A DNA stretch of 26,429 nucleotides, from assembly GCA_963753545.1 (NCBI GenBank), contig CAVWCQ010000005.1:1-26429 (forward strand). The letters are read 5' to 3'. The position numbers were made by a program, and so were the translations under genes. A model generated the notes under the pieces. That model saw only the letters and a program-made list of their open reading frames with translations. It searched no databases and had not been told where the DNA came from. Shown piece by piece: positions 8,340 through 15,489 of the stretch (the stretch's first letter is position 1; each line of letters begins with the position of its first letter). Origin of the DNA: CAVWCQ01 sp963753545. GTDB taxonomy: Bacteria > Chloroflexota > Anaerolineae > Aggregatilineales > Aggregatilineaceae.

Positions 8340-8931
8340 GGTTTCAACCCAGACTACGATTTCACCATCGCTATATGCGAGGATTTTGAACTATGGTTGA
8401 TGATTGAGGCGCTGCATTCCAGCCATCTCTGAGGGCGGTCTGTTTGTCGATCTGGCCGCTCACACCCTCGATTTTTGGACTTTGTGCAGGGACCGATTCG
8501 GCAGGCGCAGGGCTACGCCGCCAACCAGGGACGGCAATATCCTGCCGAGGACATCGTGAGCGGGAGCTCCGTTTTTGAGTCGGGTGTGCAGGGAGTCGGG
8601 ACGTGGTGTTTCACGGCTGCTGAGGAGATCGATCAGGTGGAAATCGCTGGAACGCCGGGCAAAGTCGTTTTTTCAACATTCGGACACTCGCCTGTTTGCC
8701 CAGCCGCGTCGGACGGCGTTCAGGAATTCCACGTCGCTCGCCCGCCGCAAGTCCAACAGCCGTTGATCCACTTGGTGATAGACTCTGAATGGGGTGGGAC
8801 GCTGCCCGAGCTCCGAGGTGACCGGCGCGCGCACTAGTTGGGTGATAGATCGGCTGTTGGGACGGGATACGCCTTGACTCCTCGGTGCCTGACGTGTTTT
8901 CCTGCCTGGACTGAATTTTCCAACCTTCAAT
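8340..8931. other. Unassigned stretch, no recognisable gene
   Basis: About 590 bases, GC-rich from 8440. Open frames of 85-120 codons exist on both strands, but they are Arg/Pro/Gln-rich, lack ribosome sites and match no family I know. It could be an eroded transposase or gene remnant. I cannot decide which strand, if either, once coded. Confidence 0.3.
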
Positions 8932-9342
8932 CTATTCTCTAAACAAATCTACCCCCAACTGAGCCAGGACCATGTCCTCCTCTTCCGTGAGGCCGCTGAC
9001 CCCGACCGCGCCAATGACTTCCCCATGATAGAGGATGGGGATGCCGCCACCCCAGGCGGTATAACGCAGATCGCCAAAATTCGTCATCGGGAAAGGGGTT
9101 TCTCGCGAGGCAGTTCCAACCGCATACGTCTGACGGCGTTCACGCGCTGCCGTGAAAGCTTTGTTGAGGGCAATCTGGATCGATGGCAGTTTGCAGCCGT
9201 CGGTACGCAGGAACGCCATCAATTCACCATGAGCATCGACGACGGCGACGGCTGCTCCCTGTCCATTGCGTTCCAGGGCTTGTTGGATGGTTGTGATGAT
9301 CCGGGCGGCGTCCGTGTGGGAGAGGGTATAGGCTTGATTCAT
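8932..9342 (-). CDS. GlcG/HbpS-family protein, 136 aa
   Basis: Small single-domain protein of the GlcG/HbpS-like (DUF336) family, found as heme- or corrinoid-binding modules and next to glycolate and diol enzymes. Visible family traits are AVAVVDAHGELMAFLRTDGC near the N-terminus, the ALNKAFTAA helix, and the Gly-rich GGGIPILYHGEVIGAVGVSG near the C-terminus. It is of usual family length. Two ATGs are possible. The one at 9342 was chosen because AGGAG (9353-9357) is 10 bases upstream of it, whereas it is only 1 base from the ATG at 9351. The gene is divergent from the broken HAD gene. The ligand is not predictable from sequence. Confidence 0.85.
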   Translation of the reverse strand: MNQAYTLSHTDAARIITTIQQALERNGQGAAVAVVDAHGELMAFLRTDGCKLPSIQIALNKAFTAARERRQTYAVGTASRETPFPMTNFGDLRYTAWGGGIPILYHGEVIGAVGVSGLTEEEDMVLAQLGVDLFRE

Positions 9343-9491
9343 ACGTGGCATACTCCTCGCTTCTCGAAAATACAGTTTGAAGGTTTAACAGGCAGCATAA
9401 CACGTGTTCGGACTTTGTGACAGTCTTGCGTTGTACGGGGGACGAATTCGGTTTATGCTTGACTGCGGCGTATCCATAGAGGAGCTGCAAC

Positions 9492-9616
9492 GTGTTATTT
9501 CACCATCTGATTTGGGACTTCGATGGCACTCTGTTCGACACCTATCCGGCTGTCGTTCGGGCCATGTTGTTGGGGCTGGCCGATTTCGGCATTACCGAAC
9601 AGGAAGATCGCATTGC
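9492..9616 (+). pseudogene. HAD-family hydrolase, N-terminal stump
   Basis: Starts at a GTG with GAGGAG seven bases upstream. The first 41 residues are a phosphoglycolate-phosphatase-like HAD start: LIWDFDGTLFDTYPAVVRAM carries motif I DxDGT with the nucleophile Asp 9, followed by the start of the helical cap (LLGLADFGITEQEDRIA). Homology stops at about 9612-9617, where an IS3-type orfA remnant begins on the other strand. The rest of a roughly 220-residue enzyme is absent from the window, so it is disrupted by insertion and deletion. Confidence 0.75.
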
Positions 9617-9832
9617 TCGTTCTCCTGGCGCAGGTCGTCCCCTTCGCTGCTGCTGGCTTGGCGTTTCGTATTCCCAGCCAGAAGACGTGCTTTGCCGGCT
9701 TTCATGAACTTCTTGATCCAGCTGTAGTATAAACTCTCGGCTATGCCCTCTCGTCGGCATAGCTCAGCGATGCTCCGTTCGCCTCGCGGTCCCTCAATCA
9801 CAATCCGGATTTTCTCTTCCGTACTATACCCG
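9612..9832 (-). pseudogene. IS3-type transposase OrfA remnant
   Basis: HTH_Tnp_1-type OrfA fragment. On the minus strand it reads YSTEEKIRIVIEGPRGERS, then IAELCRREGIAESLYYSWIKKF (the helix-turn-helix), then MKAGKARLLAGNTKR and a coiled-coil start DLRQENEQ. No start codon precedes the homology at the upstream end and the ORF is cut at the HAD junction. OrfB is absent. This is a residual piece of an insertion sequence that destroyed the HAD gene. Confidence 0.75.
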
Positions 9833-9837
9833 CAGTA

Positions 9838-10702
9838 AAAAGCGCAGCGATTTTGCTGGTAGTGCGGCCTATGGTTATTGTGCGACGCGTCAACTGCATC
9901 ACCGGAAAAGCGCCGTAAAGCCCCTGCCTGAAGGCAGGGGGATAGAAGGCGTAATCACTGGCTTTCTGGCCGCAGGCATCCTATAATTCCTCCTACGCAC
10001 CTTTCTAATCGTATAGATAGGCGGTTGCGCGGACGACTCTCTCCGTGCGTAAAATCTGTAGAGACTGCAGGTGTCGCTCTGGGAGACGTTGCGCTTCAAA
10101 GCCCGCTCCCACTAGAGCAACCCACTTTTGGGGTGGGACGCACCCTTGTCGCCTAACGTAGACCCTCTGCTCAGCCTTCGGGTGAAAGTAAGGTCAAGCG
10201 TGCGCCAGAAGCCCCCAGCTTGAGCTGTGGGGAGCGTCACTTCGTCTATAAACTGGTCATGTTGACAACGCTGGATGGAATTCCCTTGCTCTACGACTTG
10301 GTTCCCGCCAATTGGGAAGAACGCGATGCCGCCGACGTGCTGTTGCAGCGGGTTCAGAATTGTGACATCTTTGGCGACAAAGGGTTTCTGGGTCAGGCGT
10401 GGCAAGCCGAAGTTCGGACCGCGACTCGCAACTGGATTTGGACCGTCAAACGCGCCAACCAAACCGACCAGAACCCGTCTAAGTTTGACCAAGTGTTGCG
10501 CCATGTCCGCGAACGGATTGAAGGCGTGTTTCACCGTCTTCAGAATACGGGACGGAACTTGGAGCGCTTGCTTGCCAAAACAATTCATGGCTTATCCATT
10601 CGTGTCATTGTTAAAGTCACGACTTTGGTCTTGAATATCCTGCTCCGCCGCTTTTTGGCGATCGATGTTCAGGCTTTTCAAGTCCTATCGAATTCACATT
10701 AG
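9838..10702 (+). pseudogene. IS982-family transposase, 5'-truncated and split by mini-element 2
   Basis: The left piece (9840-9902) reads KRSDFAGSAAYGYCATRQLHH. The right piece (10241-10702) continues in the same frame with FVYKLVMLTTLDGIPLLYDL. Joined, they give the IS982 pattern of YGYCA followed by KL..LTT.DG. The right piece holds the second catalytic Asp in IFGDKGFLG and the catalytic Glu in VRERIEGVF. The first catalytic Asp is missing with the 5' end, which stops at a TAA (9837-9839) beside the IS3 relic. Removing 9903-10240 restores the reading frame exactly, which shows that the mini-element inserted into this transposase gene. Confidence 0.85.
9903..10240. mobile_element. IS200/IS605-like mini-element 2, inserted in the IS982 gene
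   Basis: Boundaries are precise to the base because the host gene resumes in frame. The left flank is GCATCAC, the element begins CGGAAAAG and ends AGCGTCAC, then TTCGTCTAT of the host follows. The left hairpin CCCCTGCC-TGAA-GGCAGGGG (about 9920-9939) is perfect. The right hairpin CCCCCAGC-TTGA-GCTGTGGGG (about 10212-10232) has a bulge. A TATAAT box is at 9982-9987. The interior holds GCGTAAAATCT, shared with mini-element 1, and the motif CTCAGCCTTCGGGTGAAAG, which I associate with the 3' region of IS605 tnpB elements. There is no transposase gene. There is no target duplication, as expected for single-strand HUH transposition next to TCAC. Confidence 0.75.
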
Positions 10703-10808
10703 ACGTATACTTATCTGCATCGGAGTGCCTTCTCTCGATGACGTTTCGCTAACTATCATCTTGAAGAACACTCCGTTTTTGTGCAAGTTGAATTCACATT
10801 AGACGTAT
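10690..10808. repeat. 19-bp direct repeat flanking a hairpin, at the IS982 right end
   Basis: GAATTCACATTAGACGTAT occurs at 10690-10708 (containing the transposase stop) and again, identically, at 10790-10808. One copy is probably the right end of the insertion sequence. The second suggests a tandem or solo end, or an internal deletion. Between them lies a hairpin with a T-run (10721-10780). Confidence 0.65.
10721..10780 (+). terminator. Long hairpin plus T5 between the two 19-bp repeats
   Basis: CGGAGTG (10721-10727) pairs with CACTCCG (10769-10775). Inside, TTCT pairs with AGAA and GATGA with TCATC, and TTTTT follows at 10776-10780. It would stop transcription coming from the transposon debris before the cassette A promoter. 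Confidence 0.5.
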
Positions 10809-10828
10809 TATTCTAATTTGCAGTCCCA

Positions 10829-10858
10829 TTGACATTTTTTTCAGTATTAAACTATAAT
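10829..10858 (+). promoter_or_regulatory. Consensus sigma-70 promoter for cassette A
   Basis: Perfect -35 TTGACA (10829-10834) and perfect -10 TATAAT (10853-10858) with an 18-base spacer that begins with seven T. Two operator-like motifs follow directly. The leader to the first ATG is about 180 bases and contains no obvious riboswitch. Confidence 0.75.
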
Positions 10859-10884
10859 GGTATGCGTATCATGGTACCGGTACC
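10859..10884 (+). promoter_or_regulatory. Tandem LacI-type operators in the cassette A promoter
   Basis: GGTATGCGTATC (10859-10870, one mismatch to GGTA-N4-TACC) and GGTACCGGTACC (10873-10884, perfect palindrome) lie side by side, 14 bases start to start, immediately downstream of the -10 box. The same 12-bp pattern precedes the sugar-binding-protein gene and the LacI-family gene. A bound repressor here would block the polymerase. Confidence 0.6.
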
Positions 10885-11044
10885 CTATACTTTGTGCTGT
10901 TCCTTGTTTTCGTGCTCCCGACTAAGCGTTCGATATGTTACAACCAAGAAACATTACGTTGAGCTTATTCATCTGGAAAAGTAGCTGAGTATGACCAATA
11001 TCAACTTTCGTATGCTTCTGAAGTTTTAATTCGAGGAGTGAGCT

Positions 11045-12080
11045 ATGAGTATCGCAACTGCGGCAACCACGCGGCGCAAAGATGATCTGATCGTCGTTAC
11101 CGGCGCTGGTGGCTTCATTGCTGGTGCGCTGGTTCGCTATTTTCACGATCAGGGATTTACCCATATTCGCGCCATCGATAAAAAGCCTTTAACTCATTGG
11201 TACCAGCGTGTGCCGGGTGTGGAATCCCTTTCCCTGGATCTGAGCTATCGTGACAACTGTACGCGTGCGTGTGAAGGTGCGGTGGAAGTATACAATCTTG
11301 CCGCTGACATGGGAGGCATGGGGTTCATTGAGCGGTTCCGTGTTGAGTGCCTCCGCAGCATCTTGATCAACACTCATATGATCGAAGCCGCCTATCAAGC
11401 GGGTGCCGAGCGCTATTTCTTCTCGTCGTCGGCATGTGCATATAACACCGATCTGCAGCAGGATCCGAACGTCAGAGCGCTCAAGGAATCTGATGCATAT
11501 CCGGCGATGGCCGAACGAGGCTATGGCTGGGAGAAGCTTATGTCAGAGATGTTCTGCCAGGAATACTGGGCCGAACGCAATCTGAAAACGTTTATGGCAC
11601 GTTTCCACAACGTATATGGTCCTTTGGGCACATGGGATGGCGGGCGTGAGAAGGCTCCGGCAGCGCTTAGCCGCAAGGTGATCGAAGCTCAGGATACCGC
11701 GAAATCTTGAGATTACTATCTGGGGCGACGGTAATCAGACGCGCAGTTTCATGTATATTGACGACTGCGTCAAGGGGGTTGATCGGATTATGCACTGCGA
11801 CGAGCTGATCGCCACGCCGATCAATCTCGGCTCGGCGGAACTCGTTTCAATCAATGATCTGGTGAGCTTGATTGAAGATATTGCTGGGGTAAAGCTCGAA
11901 CGCCATTACGACCCAACGGCGCCTCGCGGCGTCGCGGGGCGTAACAGCGATAACACGTTTATCAAACAAGTCCTGAACTGGGAACCAGACACGCCGCTGC
12001 GCAAAGGTATGGAAAAAACCTACTCCTGGATCAAGCAGCAGTATGAAGATCGCAAGGCTGGAAAACAGACCGTGAGCTGA
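11045..12080 (+). pseudogene. GDP-mannose 3,5-epimerase-like SDR protein, one frameshift (cassette A)
   Basis: Extended short-chain dehydrogenase/epimerase closely resembling plant GDP-mannose 3,5-epimerase, which makes GDP-L-galactose and GDP-L-gulose. The Rossmann motif GAGGFIAG is at residues 20-27. LAADMGGMGFI is at 85-95. The catalytic Cys is at 131 (SSSACAY), the Tyr/Lys pair at 160/164 (YGWEKL), and the second catalytic Lys at 203 in GTWDGGREKAPAA. After residue 221 the frame ends at TGA 11708-11710. One extra T near 11705-11708 explains this: the next frame continues EITIWGDGNQTRSFMYIDDC to the normal end. The ATG has GAGGAG at ideal spacing. The single indel may be a sequencing error, and all catalytic residues lie before it. 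It is the first gene of cassette A, preceded by promoter and operators. Confidence 0.85.
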
Positions 12081-12084
12081 TTTT

Positions 12085-12903
12085 ATGAGCACATCCTCAC
12101 CCATAACAGATATCATTGGCCAGATTCCTTATCGTATGGCTTTTGCGGGGGGATGGATTGACCAGCCGTTTGTTTCGCAGCATAACCCATGTCCGCCAGG
12201 ATCGATGGTGGTGGTCGCATTGGAACCCATTTGCCGTTTCATGGATCTTAGCGGTATGGGGACCAGCACTCGCAATGTGGCCATGAAACTCTGGAACGAT
12301 ACTTTGCCTGACCGTGATCCGGAAGAACTCGTGCGAGAGCTATATGCTGCGGAGAACCAGGGACGTCCAGAACCATCCGGGGCGCAGGACATGATCGGGA
12401 TCATTTATCCAGGGATCAGCCGCCTTGACTTTGACTTCAGGCACGAAGGAGGGGTTTTCCCGGTCTATATTGAGTCCAACAATGATGCCGACATCGCTCA
12501 CTGGCTTGAAGAAGTCATTTATCTGGTGCCTATCGCTCAACGTCCTCGAGGTTATAACCCACTTGGCGAAAAAAATCTGGACCCTGAGTGGATCAGCCGG
12601 TTGGGTCGGTCGGGAAAGGATTGTTATAACGCTATTATCACCAAGAATCTTGCAGCCCTGGGCGCTTCGATGAATGAATGTATGCAGTGTTGGCAAGTTA
12701 TTTTGCCTCACACGGTGGCTCATCCGACGATCACCCTTAACTTAGAGGCAATTCTAAGCCACTATCAGTCTCACTATGCCGGAGCTATGTACTCCGGATG
12801 CGGCGGCGGGTACATCTACGTGGTATCCGAAGAACCGGTGCCAGGTGCCTTCCACATCAAGGTGAGGATATCAGAGAGCGAGCCATGTCGAAAGTCGTCG
12901 TAA
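12085..12903 (+). CDS. GHMP-family sugar kinase, 272 aa (cassette A)
   Basis: Cytoplasmic ATP-dependent small-molecule kinase of the GHMP superfamily, nearest in style to heptose/fucose/galactose-type anomeric kinases. Motif 1 is IPYRMAFAGGWIDQPFVSQ (about residues 12-30), the ATP-binding loop is SGMGTSTRN (about 57-65), the substrate/ATP motif is SGAQDMIG, and the C-terminal motif 3 is SGCGGGYIYV. It is slightly shorter than typical members. It lies 4 bases after the epimerase stop and its last 19 bases overlap the next gene, indicating coupling. The paralogue in cassette B is fused to its cytidylyltransferase. The real substrate is unknown. A free sugar delivered by the adjacent ABC importer is the best guess. 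Confidence 0.83.
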   Translation: MSTSSPITDIIGQIPYRMAFAGGWIDQPFVSQHNPCPPGSMVVVALEPICRFMDLSGMGTSTRNVAMKLWNDTLPDRDPEELVRELYAAENQGRPEPSGAQDMIGIIYPGISRLDFDFRHEGGVFPVYIESNNDADIAHWLEEVIYLVPIAQRPRGYNPLGEKNLDPEWISRLGRSGKDCYNAIITKNLAALGASMNECMQCWQVILPHTVAHPTITLNLEAILSHYQSHYAGAMYSGCGGGYIYVVSEEPVPGAFHIKVRISESEPCRKSS

Positions 12904-13703
12904 CCGGCAGTTTCGACGATCTGAGATCGCGACATATCCGGTTCCTGGAGGAAGCATCACGGTTGGGGAATGTGCATGTGCTTTTGTGGTCCGATGGGGT
13001 TGTGCGAACCTTGGACGGCACACTCCCGCGATTCCCTCAGGACGAAAGATTTTACATCCTGCAATCTATCCGCTACGTCACCCAGGTATCATTAGTGTCC
13101 TCTCCGGTTGGGAGAGATGTTATCCCCCATCTTGCGGAGATTCAGCCAGACATATGGGTAGTGGACGAAGCGGGTGACAGCCCGCAAAAGCGAGCGTACT
13201 GTAAAAATCACAACCTGGATTATATTGTCTTAAGCGAGACCGACCTGCAAGGCTATCCTGGCCCTCAGCACACGAATACCGAGCCGCTGCTAGGCAAGAA
13301 GGTGATCGTCACGGGCAGTTTCGACTGGCTTCACTCAGGTCATATAAGGTTCTTTGAGGAGGCCTCCAAACTGGGCAATCTGTACGTTGCGGTGGGGCAC
13401 GACGAGAATATCCGATTATTAAAGGGCGAAGGGCATCCAATGTTTCCCCAGGATGAGCGGTTGTACATGGTCCAGGCCATTCGTTTCGTCGCCCAAGCAC
13501 TTTTGACTTCGGGACACGGCTGGATGGACGCCGCGCCGGAGATCGCCCGGATTCAGCCTAGCATATATGTTGTTAACGAGGATGGTGACAGACCCGAAAA
13601 GCAGAAGTTTTGTAAAGAATACGGTCTTGAGTACGTCATACTGAAACGAAATCCCAAAGATGGTCTTCCCAGAAGAGAGAGCACGGCGTTGCGCGGATTC
13701 TGA
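12885..13703 (+). CDS. Tandem cytidylyltransferase-family protein, first domain degenerate, 272 aa
   Basis: Two copies of the HxGH nucleotidyltransferase fold (as in glycerol-3-phosphate cytidylyltransferase and the HldE C-terminal domain) in one chain. Domain 2 (residues 138-272) keeps HSGH at 150-153, the GHDENIRLLKGEGHP loop, VVNEDGD and the ESTALR end motif, so it should be active in transferring a nucleotide to a sugar 1-phosphate. Domain 1 (residues 1-127) is clearly homologous (VVVTGSFDDL..RHIRFLEEAS). It has RSRH at 14-17 in place of HxGH, however, and no end motif, so it is probably a structural or regulatory pseudo-domain. The start was set at ATG 12885, because upstream codons are the kinase gene in another frame. 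Whether it uses CTP or another NTP cannot be read. Confidence 0.85.
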   Translation: MSKVVVTGSFDDLRSRHIRFLEEASRLGNVHVLLWSDGVVRTLDGTLPRFPQDERFYILQSIRYVTQVSLVSSPVGRDVIPHLAEIQPDIWVVDEAGDSPQKRAYCKNHNLDYIVLSETDLQGYPGPQHTNTEPLLGKKVIVTGSFDWLHSGHIRFFEEASKLGNLYVAVGHDENIRLLKGEGHPMFPQDERLYMVQAIRFVAQALLTSGHGWMDAAPEIARIQPSIYVVNEDGDRPEKQKFCKEYGLEYVILKRNPKDGLPRRESTALRGF

Positions 13704-13747
13704 TGTCACGGGTGTTGCGTAACCCAAACTCATAGCGAGGGAACGAC

Positions 13748-14824
13748 ATGTATCACGCGTTAATTATGGCTGGAGGAAGTGGCACACGGTTGTGGCCCCT
13801 CAGCCGCCGTGACCATCCTAAACAGACACTCAGCGTAGATGGAGAGCGTACGCTGTTTGCGCACGCCGTAGAGCGGCTCGCTCCCGTGTTTCAGCCTGAA
13901 CAGATTTTTGTCGTTACACGGACCGAATATGTCGCCATGCTGGCCGCTCAAGCGCCACAGCTACCTCTTGAGAATTTCGTCGTTGAATCAGAGGGGCGTG
14001 GTACTGCACCGGCCATCGGATTAGGTGCGATCTACCTCCATCGGCGGGACCCAGACGCGATCATGGCGGTGCTGACCGCCGATCATTTTATTGCTGAGGC
14101 AGACCGCTTCCGTCAAATCCTGTCAGCAGCGGCGCGCGTGGCAGAGCAGGGGCATCTGGTTACCCTGGGCATCAGGCCCTCGTATCCGTCAACGGGTTAT
14201 GGGTATATCAAACAAGGAAAACTTGTGACGATAGACGGCGACTTCCCAGTCTTCCGCGTGGAGCGGTTCATTGAGAAACCCAATTCAGAATTGGCGAGTA
14301 CGATGGTAGAAAACCGGGATTACTCCTGGAACAGCGGCATGTTCATTTGGCGCGCTGAGCGCATCCTGGCCGAGATTCAGCACCAGATGCCGGAGCTTTA
14401 TGCCCGGTTGATGGAGGTGGAAGCCGTGCTGGGTACACCGAACAGTGGATCTGAACTGAGCCGCGTTTGGTCCCAGGTTACCAAGCAGACGATTGATTAT
14501 GGAGTGATGCAAGGGGCGCAGGATTCGGTTGTCATCCCGGCAGATATAGGTTGGTCGGATATAGGAAGTTGGATCAGCCTGGTGGACGTGTTGGGGGCTG
14601 ACGAGGACAAGAATACTGTTGTTGGCCCACACCTGGGTATCGATACGCGCGACACATTGATCATGAACCAGGGGACAAAGAGGCTTGTTGTCACGATCGG
14701 GGTTGAGCAAATGGTGGTAGTATCTATGGACGACGTGGTACTGGTTTGTTCAAAAAAGCAGGCGCAAGACGTGCGCACTATCGTACAGCGCCTGGAACAG
14801 AACGGCTGGGACGATTGGCTCTAA
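13748..14824 (+). CDS. manC: Mannose-1-phosphate guanylyltransferase, 358 aa
   Basis: Makes GDP-mannose from mannose 1-phosphate and GTP in the cytoplasm. Visible are the nucleotide-binding signature MAGGSGTRLWPLSRRDHPKQ (residues 8-27), AVLTADHFI with the metal-binding Asp, GYGYIKQG, the sugar site VERFIEKP, NSGMFIWRA, and IDYGVMQ...VIPADIGWSDIGSW. The length matches the single-domain type without the phosphomannose-isomerase half. The ATG has GAGGGA five bases upstream. GDP-mannose is the substrate of known GME enzymes, so its presence beside a GME-like gene supports a GDP-sugar route. The gene starts 44 bases after the cytidylyltransferase and is part of the same operon. Confidence 0.93.
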   Translation: MYHALIMAGGSGTRLWPLSRRDHPKQTLSVDGERTLFAHAVERLAPVFQPEQIFVVTRTEYVAMLAAQAPQLPLENFVVESEGRGTAPAIGLGAIYLHRRDPDAIMAVLTADHFIAEADRFRQILSAAARVAEQGHLVTLGIRPSYPSTGYGYIKQGKLVTIDGDFPVFRVERFIEKPNSELASTMVENRDYSWNSGMFIWRAERILAEIQHQMPELYARLMEVEAVLGTPNSGSELSRVWSQVTKQTIDYGVMQGAQDSVVIPADIGWSDIGSWISLVDVLGADEDKNTVVGPHLGIDTRDTLIMNQGTKRLVVTIGVEQMVVVSMDDVVLVCSKKQAQDVRTIVQRLEQNGWDDWL

Positions 14825-14831
14825 GGTGAGC

Positions 14832-15269
14832 ATGGTCTGTCTCAAATATAAAATGATGGGGCTTCCTGGGGTAAAACGAATGCTCAAATCAGGGATTTTA
14901 AACCCGGACATCAACTCTCTACTCTGTCGGGTCAGACATACAAACACCCTGGTCATCGCCGATCGCGGCTTCCCATTTTGGCCGATGATCGAAACAGTTG
15001 ATATTTCACTGGTGGATGATATTCCGACTGTGCTGCAAGTGTACCTGGCGATCCGATCGAATTTTGTCGTGGGTCAGATCTATATGGCGCAGGAATTTCT
15101 CGACCATAACAGCCTGAGCAGCCAGCAGGAGTTCAGCGATGCCTTCGATGGGATACCGGTGATCTACGAACCGCATGACGAATTTAAGAAGCGCATCCCT
15201 TATGCGATTGGGCTTATTCGCACGGCAGACACTATCCAGTATGCAAACCTGATTCTGGTATCCGCGTGA
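14832..15269 (+). CDS. RbsD/FucU-family sugar mutarotase-like protein
   Basis: Family members are D-ribose pyranase (RbsD) or L-fucose mutarotase (FucU), which equilibrate sugar ring forms or anomers next to sugar importers. The core SGILNPDINSLLCRVRHTNT carries the His of the family. ADRGFPFWP and VDISLVDDIPTVLQVYLAI are typical, and the end GLIRTADTIQYANLILVSA holds the conserved Arg-Thr-(Gly/Ala)-(Asp/Glu) and Tyr-Xaa-Asn motifs. The start is uncertain: ATG 14832 follows an AAGGTG-like site just after the manC stop, whereas family members usually begin near MLKSG, here ATG 14880. It is the last gene of cassette A. A mutarotase fits a pathway with an anomer-selective sugar-1-kinase. Confidence 0.8.
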   Translation: MVCLKYKMMGLPGVKRMLKSGILNPDINSLLCRVRHTNTLVIADRGFPFWPMIETVDISLVDDIPTVLQVYLAIRSNFVVGQIYMAQEFLDHNSLSSQQEFSDAFDGIPVIYEPHDEFKKRIPYAIGLIRTADTIQYANLILVSA

Positions 15270-15402
15270 TTGTGCAGAATAAAAGCCTGGCATCACAGGG
15301 AAAGGAGGAAAACACAACAGCGGTAGACGGATCTGGACGGGAGACGGTTTCCCGGAGTGGGTTGGCTAAACTCGAACAGACCCAATTCAGGATGCCTATC
15401 GC

Positions 15403-15432
15403 TTGAAATGTGCAGCATATTCGATATATACT
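15403..15432 (+). promoter_or_regulatory. Promoter of the sugar ABC operon
   Basis: -35 TTGAAA (15403-15408), 18-base spacer, -10 TATACT (15427-15432), each one mismatch from consensus. It lies in the 220-base gap between the mutarotase and the binding protein. The operator-like motif follows 11 bases later. Confidence 0.55.
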
Positions 15433-15443
15433 GGATCGTGTGT

Positions 15444-15455
15444 GGTACGGATACC
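15444..15455 (+). promoter_or_regulatory. LacI-type operator upstream of the sugar-binding protein
   Basis: GGTACGGATACC matches GGTA-N4-TACC, shared with the cassette A promoter and the LacI gene promoter. It sits just past the expected transcription start. Confidence 0.55.
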
Positions 15456-15489
15456 TTATTGTACTTCTTCTTACTAATGGAGATGTGAC

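Noticed and set aside
10885..11044. Riboswitch in the long cassette A leader
   Set aside because: No recognisable conserved core or strong alternating stems could be seen by eye.
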